Notes: generated from the sequence alone by a model not told the origin. DNA of 47,871 nucleotides from Candidatus Pseudolachnospira avium (GCA_904420025.1 CAJFTW010000047.1:1-47871); one strand, 5' to 3'; positions 23,847 to 32,477 are shown, numbered from the stretch's first letter. Made by a program: numbers and translations.

Positions 23847-25253
23847 TTATCTCTTCCGCCGGGGCATCACATTCAGGGAGCCGCCGGCCAGCTCCTCCAG
23901 CGCGTCCCCCACGCCCTCGTTGTAGGTGGGGTGCGGACGCATGGCCCGGCGCATCTGCTCTCCGGTGAGGCCGCAGGCAATGGCGGTGCCAAACTCGCCG
24001 ATCATGTCCGTAGCCCGGGCGCACATCATCTGGGCGCCCAGAATCCGGCCGGACTCCTTCTCCGCCACCACCTTGATAAAGCCCCGCTCCTCCCGGGAGA
24101 TCAGGGATTTGCCGTTGGCGCTCATGGGGAATTTACCCACCTGCACCGGAATGCCCTCCTTCTTGGCTTCCTCCTCGGTGAGGCCCACCGAGGCCGCCTC
24201 CGGATCCGTGTAGAGGCAGGCGGGCACCAGGGACAGATCCACCGTGGGCTCCTTCCCGGCCATCCGCTCCACCGCCGCAATCCCCTGGGCGCTGGCCAGG
24301 TGGGCCAGCTGCATGCCACCGATGAGATCGCCGATGGCATAGACCCCTTCCAGGCTGGTGCGGAAGCATTCGTCCACCACCACCCGGCCCCGGTTCAGCT
24401 CCGGCACGGCACCAGGGTCAAAGAGCCCTTCCGAGTTGGCCCGCCGTCCCACGGCGCAGAGTACCAGCTGGGAGGTGACGGAGGCTTCCTTTTCCCCCTC
24501 GGCAAAGCGGCAGACCAGGCCGTCCGCCCCCTGCTCCACCCCCTGGACGGAGGCGGAGGTATGGGTCTCTATGCCTCTCTTTTTCAAGATCAGCTTCAAA
24601 TTCTGGGAAATCTCCCGGTCCATGTTGGCCACCAGCCGAGGCAGGGCCTCCAGGATGGTCACCTGGCAGCCCAGGGCGGAGAAGGCGGTGGCAAACTCCA
24701 CGCCGATGACGCCGCCGCCGATGATGGTCAGGCTGGCAGGCAGCTCCGTCTGCTGGAACAGGCCGTCGCTGGTGAGCACACCGGGCAGATCCATCCCCGG
24801 AATCGGCAGCACCGCCGGGCGGGATCCCGCCGCCAGCAGAATATTCTCCGCCTCATAGACCGCAGTCCCCTCTCCGGAAGCCACGGACACCCGCTTGCCC
24901 GGAAGCAGGGTGCCACGCCCGGAAAGCACGGTCACTCCATTTCCCTTCAGCAGCTGCTCCACTCCCTGGACCAGCTGATCCACCGTTTCCTGCCGGTACG
25001 CCAGCAATTGCCCGTAATCGCAGCGCACCTCGGAAGCCAGAATGCCGAACCGCTCCCCCGCCTGGATCTCCCGGAACAGGGAGGCGGCGTGGAGCATGGC
25101 CTTGGTGGGAATACAGCCCCGGTTCAAGCAGGTCCCGCCTGCCCGGTCCTCCTCCACCAGCGCCGTGCGCATACCCAGCCGGGCTGCCTGGATAGCCGCC
25201 ACATAGCCGCCGGGGCCGGCCCCTATGATAATCAAGTCAAAACGCGTCTCCAT
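23847..25253 (-). CDS. lpdA: Dihydrolipoyl dehydrogenase (L protein of the glycine cleavage system)
   Basis: The 468-residue flavoprotein reoxidises dihydrolipoyl-GcvH and passes electrons to NAD+. It has the FAD motif IIGAGPGGYVAA, the redox-active disulfide Cys42-Cys47 (GGTCLNRGCIPTK), the NAD motif TIIGGGVIGVEFA and the C-terminal catalytic HPTYNEG. No N-terminal lipoyl domain is present. The start at 25253 gives the normal N-terminus. It is the last gene of the gcv operon, so a dedicated L protein is likely. A 38-base tandem duplication covers its start region. Confidence 0.95.
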   Translation of the reverse strand: METRFDLIIIGAGPGGYVAAIQAARLGMRTALVEEDRAGGTCLNRGCIPTKAMLHAASLFREIQAGERFGILASEVRCDYGQLLAYRQETVDQLVQGVEQLLKGNGVTVLSGRGTLLPGKRVSVASGEGTAVYEAENILLAAGSRPAVLPIPGMDLPGVLTSDGLFQQTELPASLTIIGGGVIGVEFATAFSALGCQVTILEALPRLVANMDREISQNLKLILKKRGIETHTSASVQGVEQGADGLVCRFAEGEKEASVTSQLVLCAVGRRANSEGLFDPGAVPELNRGRVVVDECFRTSLEGVYAIGDLIGGMQLAHLASAQGIAAVERMAGKEPTVDLSLVPACLYTDPEAASVGLTEEEAKKEGIPVQVGKFPMSANGKSLISREERGFIKVVAEKESGRILGAQMMCARATDMIGEFGTAIACGLTGEQMRRAMRPHPTYNEGVGDALEELAGGSLNVMPRRKR

Positions 25254-25322
25254 GGTTGGTTTTCCTTTCCATGACACGGCTGCATCTCCATGGTTGGTAT
25301 CCCCGTTCCATGACACAGCCTT
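25247..25322. repeat. 38-base tandem duplication at the lpdA start
   Basis: Text beginning TCTCCATGGTTGGT at 25247 recurs at 25285 (period 38), each followed by TTCCATGACAC and GGC/AGC. It occupies the lplA-lpdA spacer and duplicates the lpdA start codon context, so an ATG in the same sequence setting lies 38 bases upstream. It fits the pattern of duplicated spacers in this operon. Confidence 0.75.
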
Positions 25323-25325
25323 CCG

Positions 25326-26330
25326 TTATATTGTCCCATCTGCCAGCCACGCCTCTATATCCCGCAGCATGGACTTCTCCCCTTCATCCGCCGGCTGGTA
25401 GGCCGCCAGGCTTTCGCAGACCTGGCTCCGGCGGTAGGGCACCCCGGCCAGGACCCCGGGCAGCTGCCGGATCATCTCCGTGTTTATGGCATCCGAGTAC
25501 ACCGCCGCTTCCGCAATCATCCCTTCCTGAATCCGCAGCTGCAGCTCCACGCCGCCCCAGGGGAATCGATGGGAAAGGGACTGCTGGAAGTCCAGCGCCT
25601 TCCCGTAGAGCCACTCCGGGGAGGCATACTGCTCCGCCTTCTCCTGCAGGGCGGAAGCGTCCAGCCGTCCCGGCTCCAAGGGCTCTGCCTGCAGGCCGTA
25701 CACCTGCTCAAAGGCCTTCCGCAGCGCCTCCTTCAGCCGCTCCGCCGTCAGTCCCGGCACCAGATCCGCCAGGTTCAGCACCCGGGAGGCCACCGAATCC
25801 ACTCCCTTGGACTGGAGCTTTTCCCGTGAAGGAACCAGATACCGGCTCAGCTTCTCCACATCCACCTGAATCATCAGGGTGCCGTGGTGGCAGCAGCGGT
25901 CTTTCTTCTTATAGAAGGCATTGCCGGAAATCTTGCGCCCTGCCGCCAGAATATCGTTCCGGCCGGACTTCTCCGCCTGAATCCCCAGGCGTTCCAGGGC
26001 AATCCGCACCACTTCCATCTGCCGTTCCACCGAGTAGATTTCCTTGCCGGCCAGGAACGTGAAGTTCAGATTCCCCAGGTCATGGAACACGGCGCCGCCG
26101 CCGGAGAGGCGGCGGGCCAGGCGGCCCCCCTCCTGCTCCAGCAGCTGCACCCGGCACTCCTTCCAGGCATTCTGATTCCGGCCAATGACCACCGTATTCT
26201 GGTTCTGCCACAGGTACAGGATCACCTCATTCTCCCCGCACTCCTGGCACAGCAGCTCCTCCATGGCCAGGTTCCGGTACGGGTCGGTTCCGGCGCCCTC
26301 CGCGTAGGTGATTTTTTTGATCCGATCCAT
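25326..26330 (-). CDS. lplA: Lipoate--protein ligase
   Basis: The 334-residue enzyme activates lipoate with ATP and attaches it to the lipoyl domain, here presumably GcvH. It has RRLSGGGAVFHDLGNLNFTF (lipoate pocket), VVIGRNQNAW, and KISGNAFYKKKDRCCHHGTL carrying the catalytic lysine region, plus a C-terminal accessory domain. It starts 6 bases after gcvPB. No lipoate synthase (lipA/lipB) is in view, so scavenging of lipoate is likely (inference). Confidence 0.94.
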   Translation of the reverse strand: MDRIKKITYAEGAGTDPYRNLAMEELLCQECGENEVILYLWQNQNTVVIGRNQNAWKECRVQLLEQEGGRLARRLSGGGAVFHDLGNLNFTFLAGKEIYSVERQMEVVRIALERLGIQAEKSGRNDILAAGRKISGNAFYKKKDRCCHHGTLMIQVDVEKLSRYLVPSREKLQSKGVDSVASRVLNLADLVPGLTAERLKEALRKAFEQVYGLQAEPLEPGRLDASALQEKAEQYASPEWLYGKALDFQQSLSHRFPWGGVELQLRIQEGMIAEAAVYSDAINTEMIRQLPGVLAGVPYRRSQVCESLAAYQPADEGEKSMLRDIEAWLADGTI

Positions 26331-26336
26331 CCCCGC

Positions 26337-27767
26337 TTACTCTGCGAACTGGTGGCGCAGGTGGGGATGGCGGGCTGCTGCCACCTCATCCAGGCGGGTC
26401 ACCGGCGTGGTCACCGGCGCCGCGTGCAGGCTCTCCGGCTGGCTGTGGGCCGCCTCATACAGCTGATGGAAGGCCTCCGCCGCCTGGTCCAGCGTCTCCC
26501 GGGACTCGGTCTCCGTGGGCTCCACCATCAGAGCCTCCTCCACAATCAGCGGGAAGTACATGGTGGGCGGATGGATCCCCCAATCCAGAAGGCCCTTGGC
26601 AATGTCCATGGCGGAAATGCCGGTCTCCTTCTTCAGCTGGGACAGGGTCATGACAAACTCGTGCATGCAGATGGTATCATAAGCCATGGGATACCACTGC
26701 TTCAGCTGGGCCATCAGGTAGTTGGCGTTGAGCACCGCGTTCTGGCTGGCCTCCGGGATCCCCTCTCTCCCCAGGGTCCAGATATAGGCCAGGGCCTTCA
26801 CCACCACCAGGAAGTTGCCATAGAAGCTCTTGACCTCCCCCATACTGTGCTCCGGCTTCCGGAAGGAAAGGGTCTCCTCCCCCTCCACCAGCATGGAAGG
26901 CAGGAACGGGGCCAGCTGTGCCTTACAGCCCACCGGGCCGCTGCCCGGTCCGCCGCCGCCGTGGGGCGTGGCAAAGGTCTTATGCAGGTTCAGATGCACC
27001 ACGTCAAAGCCCATGTCCCCGGGGCGTACCAGGCCCATCACCGCGTTCAGATTAGCCCCATCGTAGTAGCAGAGGCCGCCGCACTGGTGCACAATCTCCG
27101 TGATCTCCAGAATATTCTTGTCAAAAAGCCCCACCGTATTGGGGTTGGTCAGCATCAAACCGGCCACATCGTCTCCGGCAGCCTCCCGCAGCTTCTCCAG
27201 GTCCACGCAGCCGTCCGGGCCGGAGGGGATGCTCACCACCTGGTAACCGGCCATGGCCGCGCTGGCCGGGTTGGTCCCGTGGGCCGAATCCGGCACCAGG
27301 ATCCGGGTGCGCTTCTTGTCTCCCCGGCTCTCATGGTAAGCCTTGATCAGCAGCAGGCCGGTGAACTCGCCGTGGGCGCCCGCCGCCGGCTGGAAGGTCA
27401 TGTGGTCCATGCCGGTGATCTCGCACAGCAGCTGCTCCGCCGTCTTCAGCACCTCCAGGCATCCCTGGACCGTGTGCTCCGGCTGCAGCGGATGGATCTC
27501 CGTGAAGCCCGGAAGGGCCGCTGCCTCCTCGTCAATCTTGGGGTTGTATTTCATGGTGCAGGATCCCAGGGGATAGAAACCATCGTTGACCCCGTGGGAT
27601 TTCTTGGCCAGTTCCGTATAATGGCGGCTCAGGTCTCCCTCGGACAGCTCCGGCAGATGCAGCCGCAGCTCCCGGCGGTCCTCCTGGGCCGGCAGCACCT
27701 CCGGCACATCGCAGGGGGGAAGGATCTGGCAGCCTCTTCCTGCCCGGCTCTTCTCAAATATCAGCAT
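26337..27767 (-). CDS. gcvPB: Glycine dehydrogenase (decarboxylating) subunit 2
   Basis: The 476-residue PLP subunit of the split P protein carries the Schiff-base lysine in HLNLHKTFATPHGGGGPG, plus NDGFYPLGSCTMKYNPK and DSAHGTNPASAAM. With GcvPA it decarboxylates glycine and loads aminomethyl on GcvH. The start at 27767 has GGAGG and overlaps the end of gcvPA by 7 bases, so the two are translationally coupled. The split form is typical of Firmicutes, archaea and some other bacteria. Confidence 0.96.
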   Translation of the reverse strand: MLIFEKSRAGRGCQILPPCDVPEVLPAQEDRRELRLHLPELSEGDLSRHYTELAKKSHGVNDGFYPLGSCTMKYNPKIDEEAAALPGFTEIHPLQPEHTVQGCLEVLKTAEQLLCEITGMDHMTFQPAAGAHGEFTGLLLIKAYHESRGDKKRTRILVPDSAHGTNPASAAMAGYQVVSIPSGPDGCVDLEKLREAAGDDVAGLMLTNPNTVGLFDKNILEITEIVHQCGGLCYYDGANLNAVMGLVRPGDMGFDVVHLNLHKTFATPHGGGGPGSGPVGCKAQLAPFLPSMLVEGEETLSFRKPEHSMGEVKSFYGNFLVVVKALAYIWTLGREGIPEASQNAVLNANYLMAQLKQWYPMAYDTICMHEFVMTLSQLKKETGISAMDIAKGLLDWGIHPPTMYFPLIVEEALMVEPTETESRETLDQAAEAFHQLYEAAHSQPESLHAAPVTTPVTRLDEVAAARHPHLRHQFAE

Positions 27768-29083
27768 GACGCTTCCACCTCCTTCAGAATCTGAACCACC
27801 TTGTCCATCTCCTCCTTGGTATTCCGCTCCGTGCAGCACCAGAGGATCCGGTGGTCATCCAGGGGATACCCGCCCAGAATATCCTGCTTCTCCAGCGCCT
27901 CCAGCGCCTTCCCGGAGGGGATCTCCGAAACGGTCACAAACTCATGGAAGAATTCCCCTTTGTTCTCCGTCCGGAAGCCGATGCCGTCCAGCTGGGCCGC
28001 CAGGTAGTGGGCCTTGGACGCGCACTGCACCGCCGCCTCCCGCAGCCCTTCGCTTCCCATGACCGCCAGGTATACGCCTGCCGCCAGGGCACAGAGGGCC
28101 TGGTTGGAGCAGATATTACTGGACGCCTTCTCCCGGCGGATGTGCTGCTCTCTGGCCTGCAGGGTCAGCACATAGCCCACCTTTCCGTTGTGGTCTGTGG
28201 TCTGGCCCACAATCCGGCCGGGGAGCTTGCGCATCATGCCCTCCACACAGGCCATAAAGCCCAGGTAAGGGCCGCCGAAGGCCAGGGAAAGACCCAGAGG
28301 CTGCCCCTCACCCACAGCAATATCCGCCCCGTATTCCCGGGGGGTTTTCAGAACGCCCAGGGAGATGGGGTTGACGCCCATGACCAGCTTGGCCCCGGCG
28401 CCGTGAACCGCCTGGGCAATCTCCGCCGCCGGCTCCAGGTTTCCGTAATAGTTGGGGTGCTGGATGTAGACGCCGGCCACGGTGGCATCCAGATGCTCCT
28501 GCAGCCACGCCAGATCCGTAACGCCGTCCTTCTCCGGAATCACCTCAAACTCCATGCCGTTTCCAAAGCAGTAGGTCCGGATGGTCTCCCGGGCATAGGG
28601 GAGAACCGCCGCGGAAACCAGTGCCTTGTTCCGCTTCCGCTCCCGGCACATGGCAATCCCCTCCGCCGCCGCGGAGGCCCCGTCGTACACGGAGGCATTG
28701 GACACATCCATGCCGGTGAGGTCACAGATCATGGTCTGATACTCAAAGATCGACTGGAGGATTCCCTGGCTCACCTCCGCCTGGTAGGGGGTGTAAGCCG
28801 TCACCAGGTTTTCCTTGGAAATCACGCTCTTTACCAGGGCTGGAATGTAGTGGCGATAGGCGCCGGCACCCCGGAAGATGGTGGGGAAGATCTTGTTCTT
28901 CCCTGCCAGCTGCCCCATTTTCCGGCTGACCTCCAGCTCCGAAAGTCCCTCCGGAATGTTTAACCCATCCCGGATGCGCACCTGCTCCGGGATCTGCGCA
29001 AACAGATCATCCATGGAGGAAAGGCCGATGGCTTCCAGCATTTCCCGGCGCTCCTCCACGGTGTTCGGTACATAGCTTCCCAT
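27761..29083 (-). CDS. gcvPA: Glycine dehydrogenase (decarboxylating) subunit 1
   Basis: The 440-residue partner subunit begins MGSYVPNTVEERREMLEAIG and contains TAYTPYQAEVSQGILQSIFE, MDVSNASVYDGASA and GGPYLGFMAC, all strongly conserved in GcvPA. It lacks the PLP lysine, which sits in GcvPB. It starts 20 bases after gcvH in the operon. Length is normal. Confidence 0.96.
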   Translation of the reverse strand: MGSYVPNTVEERREMLEAIGLSSMDDLFAQIPEQVRIRDGLNIPEGLSELEVSRKMGQLAGKNKIFPTIFRGAGAYRHYIPALVKSVISKENLVTAYTPYQAEVSQGILQSIFEYQTMICDLTGMDVSNASVYDGASAAAEGIAMCRERKRNKALVSAAVLPYARETIRTYCFGNGMEFEVIPEKDGVTDLAWLQEHLDATVAGVYIQHPNYYGNLEPAAEIAQAVHGAGAKLVMGVNPISLGVLKTPREYGADIAVGEGQPLGLSLAFGGPYLGFMACVEGMMRKLPGRIVGQTTDHNGKVGYVLTLQAREQHIRREKASSNICSNQALCALAAGVYLAVMGSEGLREAAVQCASKAHYLAAQLDGIGFRTENKGEFFHEFVTVSEIPSGKALEALEKQDILGGYPLDDHRILWCCTERNTKEEMDKVVQILKEVEASC

Positions 29084-29103
29084 GAATTTTCTCCGCCTTT
29101 CCC

Positions 29104-29484
29104 TTATTCCTGATTGCTCTCCACAAATGCCTGATACTCCTCCGCGGTCATCAGGTCTTCCTGCTCCGTCACCTCGGTCACCCGGACCAGCCAGGCATCA
29201 TAAGGGCTCTCATTGATCTTTTCCGGCGCGTCCAGCAGCTCTTCATTGACCTCGCTGACGGTGCCGGACACCGGGGAGTACACATCGGAGACCGCTTTCA
29301 CCGACTCCACGTCCGCAAAGGCCTCCTCCACCGTCACCGGATCCCCTTCCTGGGGCAGGTTCACAAACACCAGATCCCCCAGCTCCGACTGGGCGTAATC
29401 CGTCAGGCCAATCTCAAAGACGCCGTTCTCCTCCCGTACCCACTCATGGGATTTGGTATACTTGCGATCCTCTCTCAGTTCCAT
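29104..29484 (-). CDS. gcvH: Glycine cleavage system H protein
   Basis: The 126-residue lipoyl carrier has Lys63 in [14 protein letters not shown] as the lipoylation site, with the surrounding [12 protein letters not shown] and [12 protein letters not shown]. It shuttles the aminomethyl group between the P, T and L proteins. The start at 29484 has AAAGGAG upstream; the longer reading to 29523 runs into the repeated spacer. Confidence 0.96.
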   Translation of the reverse strand: MELREDRKYTKSHEWVREENGVFEIGLTDYAQSELGDLVFVNLPQEGDPVTVEEAFADVESVKAVSDVYSPVSGTVSEVNEELLDAPEKINESPYDAWLVRVTEVTEQEDLMTAEEYQAFVESNQE

Positions 29485-29496
29485 AATAAAATCTCC

Positions 29497-29586
29497 TTTC
29501 CTTGATTGTGCCGTGCTTTTCACGGCATCCCGTTATACCCGAAGGGTGTTTCCTTGATTGTGCCGTGCTTTTCACGGCATCCCGTT
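29497..29586. repeat. 52-base tandem repeat in the gcvT-gcvH spacer
   Basis: The 38-base text starting TTTCCTTGATTGTGCCGTG at 29497 recurs identically at 29549. Each unit holds a perfect hairpin GCCGTG-CTTTT-CACGGC, and between them lies ATACCC-GAA-GGGTG. The same family occurs upstream of gcvT (30698-30783) and, diverged, between nifS and nifU (37063-37142). The gcvH ribosome binding site (AAAGGAG) touches the first unit, so folding could affect gcvH translation. Confidence 0.82.
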
Positions 29587-29596
29587 TTCTCTAATT

Positions 29597-30685
29597 TTAT
29601 TTCGCTCTCTTATACAGGGGCAGGGGGACAATCTCCGCCGCCACCCGGCGTCCCCGGACGTCCACCTCCACCTGGGTGCCCGGCGCCGTGTACGCCGCAT
29701 CCAGCAGGGCCATGCCGGCCGGGTATCCCAGATACGGGCAGTGGGTGCCGGAGGTGGTGTGGCCAATCTTCTGGCCGTCCACGTACACATCCTGGGCCTC
29801 CCGGATAACGCCGCGGCCGGTGACCTTCAGGCCCACCCGCTTCCGTTTGGGCGTCCCCTGGGCTTCCAGGGCAGCCTTGCCGATAAAGTCCGCCTTGTCC
29901 ATGCGCACAAAGAATCCCAGTCCCGCCTCCAGAGGCGTGATGGTCTCATCCATCTCATGGCCGTACAGGGGCATGCTGGCCTCCATCCGCAGGGTATCCC
30001 GGGCGCCCAGGCCGCAGGGAATCAGGCCTTCCTCCTTGCCGGCCTCCAGGAGAAGGTTCCACATTTTTTCCGCGTTCTCCGCGGCCAGGTACAGCTCCAC
30101 GCCGTCCTCCCCGGTATAACCGGTCCGGGAGATAATGCAAGGGATGCCGCCTGCCTCCGTGTCAAACACCGCATGATAATTTTTCTGGGGAATGTTTTCT
30201 TCCGATGTCAGCTTCCGGATGATCTCCAGCGCCAGGGGACCCTGAACCGCCAGCTGGGCGTACTGGTCCGAGACGTCCGTGAACACCACCTGGCCAAACT
30301 GGTGCTGCAGCATCCACTGAAAGTCCTTTTCCCGGTTGGAAGCGTTGACCACAATGAAATAGCGGTTGTCCGCCCGCTTGTACACAATCAGGTCGTCCAC
30401 CACGCCGCCGCTTTCCGTGCACATGGGGCTGTACCGGGCCTGACCGTCGGTCATGTTCTGAAAGTCATTGGTCAGCAGCTGCTGCAGGTTAGCCAACGCG
30501 TCCTCCCCCTCGCAGAGGATCTCCCCCATGTGGGAGACGTCAAACAGGCCCGCCTTCTGCCGCACTGCCGTATGCTCCTGGATGACCCCGGTGGGGTACT
30601 GCACCGGCAGGTCATACCCTCCAAAAAGCACAATCTTTCCGCCGGCTCTGACGTGAGCATCATACAGCGGAGTTTTCTTTCCCAT
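29597..30685 (-). CDS. gcvT: Aminomethyltransferase (T protein of the glycine cleavage system)
   Basis: The 362-residue enzyme releases ammonia from aminomethyl-GcvH and makes methylene-tetrahydrofolate. Conserved stretches are HVRAGGKIVLFGGYDLPVQY, LFDVSHMGE, SRTGYTGEDGVELY and GLGARDTLRMEA. It is the first gene behind the glycine riboswitch. Length is normal for the family. Confidence 0.96.
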   Translation of the reverse strand: MGKKTPLYDAHVRAGGKIVLFGGYDLPVQYPTGVIQEHTAVRQKAGLFDVSHMGEILCEGEDALANLQQLLTNDFQNMTDGQARYSPMCTESGGVVDDLIVYKRADNRYFIVVNASNREKDFQWMLQHQFGQVVFTDVSDQYAQLAVQGPLALEIIRKLTSEENIPQKNYHAVFDTEAGGIPCIISRTGYTGEDGVELYLAAENAEKMWNLLLEAGKEEGLIPCGLGARDTLRMEASMPLYGHEMDETITPLEAGLGFFVRMDKADFIGKAALEAQGTPKRKRVGLKVTGRGVIREAQDVYVDGQKIGHTTSGTHCPYLGYPAGMALLDAAYTAPGTQVEVDVRGRRVAAEIVPLPLYKRAK

Positions 30686-30697
30686 ACGCTGTCCTCC

Positions 30698-30783
30698 TTT
30701 CCACTGTCTGCCATGTCTCTCACGGCATCCAGTTACACCCGCAGGGTGTTTCCTCTGTCTGCCGCATTTCCCACGGCATCCAG
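30698..30783. repeat. 51-base tandem repeat between the glycine riboswitch and gcvT
   Basis: Units begin TTTCC at 30698 and 30749 (period 51) and share CTGTCTGCC, CACGGCATCCAG. Between them is a hairpin ACACCC-GCA-GGGTGT. It is the same family as the gcvT-gcvH spacer repeat. It lies downstream of the riboswitch terminator and just upstream of gcvT, within the leader RNA. Confidence 0.8.
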
Positions 30784-30809
30784 TACACGTGAAAATTCAG
30801 CCATGCCCA

Positions 30810-30850
30810 AAAAAATCGGGAGATGAGAATTTATTCAATCCACATCTCCC
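30810..30850 (-). terminator. Riboswitch-controlled terminator of the gcv operon
   Basis: On the minus strand GGGAGATG / CATCTCCC (30850-30843 with 30825-30818) closes a 17-base loop and is followed by GATTTTTTT. It sits about 20 bases after the glycine aptamer. It is expected to be prevented when glycine is bound, giving an ON switch for glycine breakdown, as known for this riboswitch class. Confidence 0.9.
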
Positions 30851-30868
30851 TGTCATTCAGAGCCTCGT

Positions 30869-30985
30869 CCCAACCCAATTCCTTTGCCTGAGAGTTTCAA
30901 GGTTTCCCTCTTGCCCCTTCGGCGCTGCCTGTGCCGGCAAAAGTATATTCCATCCGGCGCAGCAGTCTCTCTTGGGTTGCTCAAC
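30869..30985 (-). ncRNA. Glycine riboswitch, single aptamer
   Basis: The minus-strand RNA has an 8-base P1 stem CAACCCAA / TTGGGTTG enclosing AGAGAGAC, GCGCCGAAGGGGCAA and AAACTCTCAGGCAAAGGA, the conserved core of glycine aptamers. Only one aptamer is present, not the usual tandem pair, preceded by a small GGTTG-AG-CAACC hairpin. It lies between a consensus promoter and gcvT and is followed by a terminator, so glycine should induce the operon. Confidence 0.95.
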
Positions 30986-31007
30986 CGATTCAATTTTAGC
31001 TGTCTGC

Positions 31008-31036
31008 ATTATAATCAACCAGCTATTTTTTGTCAA
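31008..31036 (-). promoter_or_regulatory. Consensus promoter of the glycine-cleavage operon
   Basis: Minus-strand TTGACA (31036-31031), 17-base spacer and TATAAT (31013-31008) match the sigma-A consensus exactly. An A/T-rich stretch upstream (31040-31080) could act as an UP element. The riboswitch begins about 25 bases downstream. Confidence 0.92.
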
Positions 31037-31131
31037 TACCCATTTCCATTTATTTTTTGAAAAAATTTTTTTGACGCTTTCTCTTTTCTTGGAAATTATT
31101 TTTGCGAAAATGGTTTGAAAAAGAAAACCTT

Positions 31132-32049
31132 TCAGCTGACCTGTGGGATACCGCAGTCCCGGAGCACCTGCAGCAGCGCTTCCACCGCCCACGGCTCCGG
31201 CGGCTCGCAGTCAAAGGCGGCGTTTTCCCGCTCCAGCTGCTCCTTTTTCCCCTCCCCCAGCTTATGGTAGGGAAGCAGGTTCACCTCCTGGCAGGTGGGT
31301 AGCTTTTCCAGGATAAAGGCGGCCATTCGCCGCATGTTTTCCTCCGTGTCATTGAACCCGGGGATCAGAGGGACCCGCACCACCACCGGAATGTGCCTCT
31401 CCCCGGAGAGACGGGCCAGGTTCTCCAGGATGCGGGTGTTTTCCACCCCGGTGCCCTCTTTGTGACGGACCGGATCGGTATGCTTTACGTCATAGAGGGC
31501 CAGATCCGTGTAGGCCAGAATTTTCTCCAGCTCCTCCCAGGGGCCAAAGCCGCAGGTTTCAATGGCTGTGTGCAGCCCGTTTTCCTTACAGAGCCGCAGC
31601 ACCGCCGCCGCGAAGTCCGGCTGGGCCAGCACCTCGCCGCCGGTGAGGGTCACACCGCCGCCGGAGGTTTCATAGAACAGCTTGTCCTGCAGCACATTCT
31701 CCAACACCTCCCCAGCGGTCATGGTGCTGCCGGTAATCTCCCGCAGCTCCGCAGGACAGGCCGGCACACAGGCTCCGCAGGCCGCACACAGCTGGCGGTT
31801 TGTATGGGCTTTCCCCTCCCGGATTTCCACCGCCCCCTTGGGGCAGGCCGCTGCGCAGGCGCCGCACCCTGTGCAGGAATCCAGCCGCACCATCAGCTGG
31901 GGCCGCACACTCTGTGACTCCGGGTTCTGGCACCACCGGCAGCGCAGGGGACATCCCTTTAAAAACACGTTGGTGCGGATGCCCGGTCCGTCATGGATGG
32001 AATAATGCTGAATATCAAATACGATTCCCGTCTTTTCTTCTGTTTTCAT
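31132..32049 (-). CDS. Glycyl-radical enzyme activating protein (PflA-type radical SAM)
   Basis: The 305-residue radical SAM protein has the cluster motif Cys33-x3-Cys37-x2-Cys40 (GCPLRCRWC). An inserted double ferredoxin region has cysteines 59/62/65/69 and 88/91/94/98, as in activases of choline lyase, glycerol dehydratase or arylacetate decarboxylase and unlike short PflA. It would generate the glycyl radical on a partner enzyme. No glycyl-radical enzyme gene lies within the window next to it, which is unusual. The start ATG at 32049 is followed by the usual FDIQHYSIHDGPGIRT. Confidence 0.93.
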   Translation of the reverse strand: MKTEEKTGIVFDIQHYSIHDGPGIRTNVFLKGCPLRCRWCQNPESQSVRPQLMVRLDSCTGCGACAAACPKGAVEIREGKAHTNRQLCAACGACVPACPAELREITGSTMTAGEVLENVLQDKLFYETSGGGVTLTGGEVLAQPDFAAAVLRLCKENGLHTAIETCGFGPWEELEKILAYTDLALYDVKHTDPVRHKEGTGVENTRILENLARLSGERHIPVVVRVPLIPGFNDTEENMRRMAAFILEKLPTCQEVNLLPYHKLGEGKKEQLERENAAFDCEPPEPWAVEALLQVLRDCGIPQVS

Positions 32050-32477
32050 GCCGCATCCACCTTCCTTTCCCCCTCACCTTACCACGCTTTTCCCCGCCGG
32101 TGCAAGCGCAGAGGAAGAAGGAAAAAAATTGTGGGACACCTGCACATTTCCCGCCGCCGCTTCTGTGCGCCGCGAACAGGCTTTGCACATAAACAGGAAT
32201 ACGGGGCATCAGGAAAAAGGATCCTCGACTTCATCTTCCGGTTCAAAAACCTCTTCGTTTACAAGGCCGCGAATAAAGTCTTCAAAACAATCTGCCAAAG
32301 ATTTCTACCCGTTTTTCTCATTTTGCGGACCGCCGGGGAAACGTCCGGCGGCGTCCCCTTGCATCCTGCCTCAAAATCCGCTACAATAGGGGAAAATATG
32401 GTGGGCAGGCAAGGCGGGCTCACCGTACCAAAAGAGAGGCGGGCGAAGCCGCCTTGGGACAGAAAGCAGGAATTTGC
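32050..32477. other. Gap of 428 bases between the activase and the PucR regulator
   Basis: Most of this divergent spacer shows no gene. On the minus strand a short open reading near 32220-32314 ends in LVNEEVFEPEDEVEDPFS, acidic and coding-like, but it has no good start or ribosome binding site. It could be the end of a lost gene. The plus-strand CGGACCGCCGGGGAAACGTC / GGCGGCGTCC text near 32325-32355 can fold as a hairpin upstream of the PucR gene. Confidence 0.4.

Noticed and set aside
23751-25274. A 507-codon open frame on the plus strand opposite lpdA
   Set aside because: Antisense to a clear dihydrolipoyl dehydrogenase, with no recognisable domain or ribosome binding site.
25884-27794. 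A 636-codon open frame on the plus strand
   Set aside because: It is antisense to gcvPB and lplA, both certain genes, and its sequence is low-complexity His/Leu/Gln-rich. Shadow of GC-rich coding DNA.
29497-30783. Repeats in the gcv spacers as IS ends or transposon scars
   Set aside because: No transposase fragment and no target duplications are visible, and the units are short hairpin-bearing tandems; kept only as repeats.
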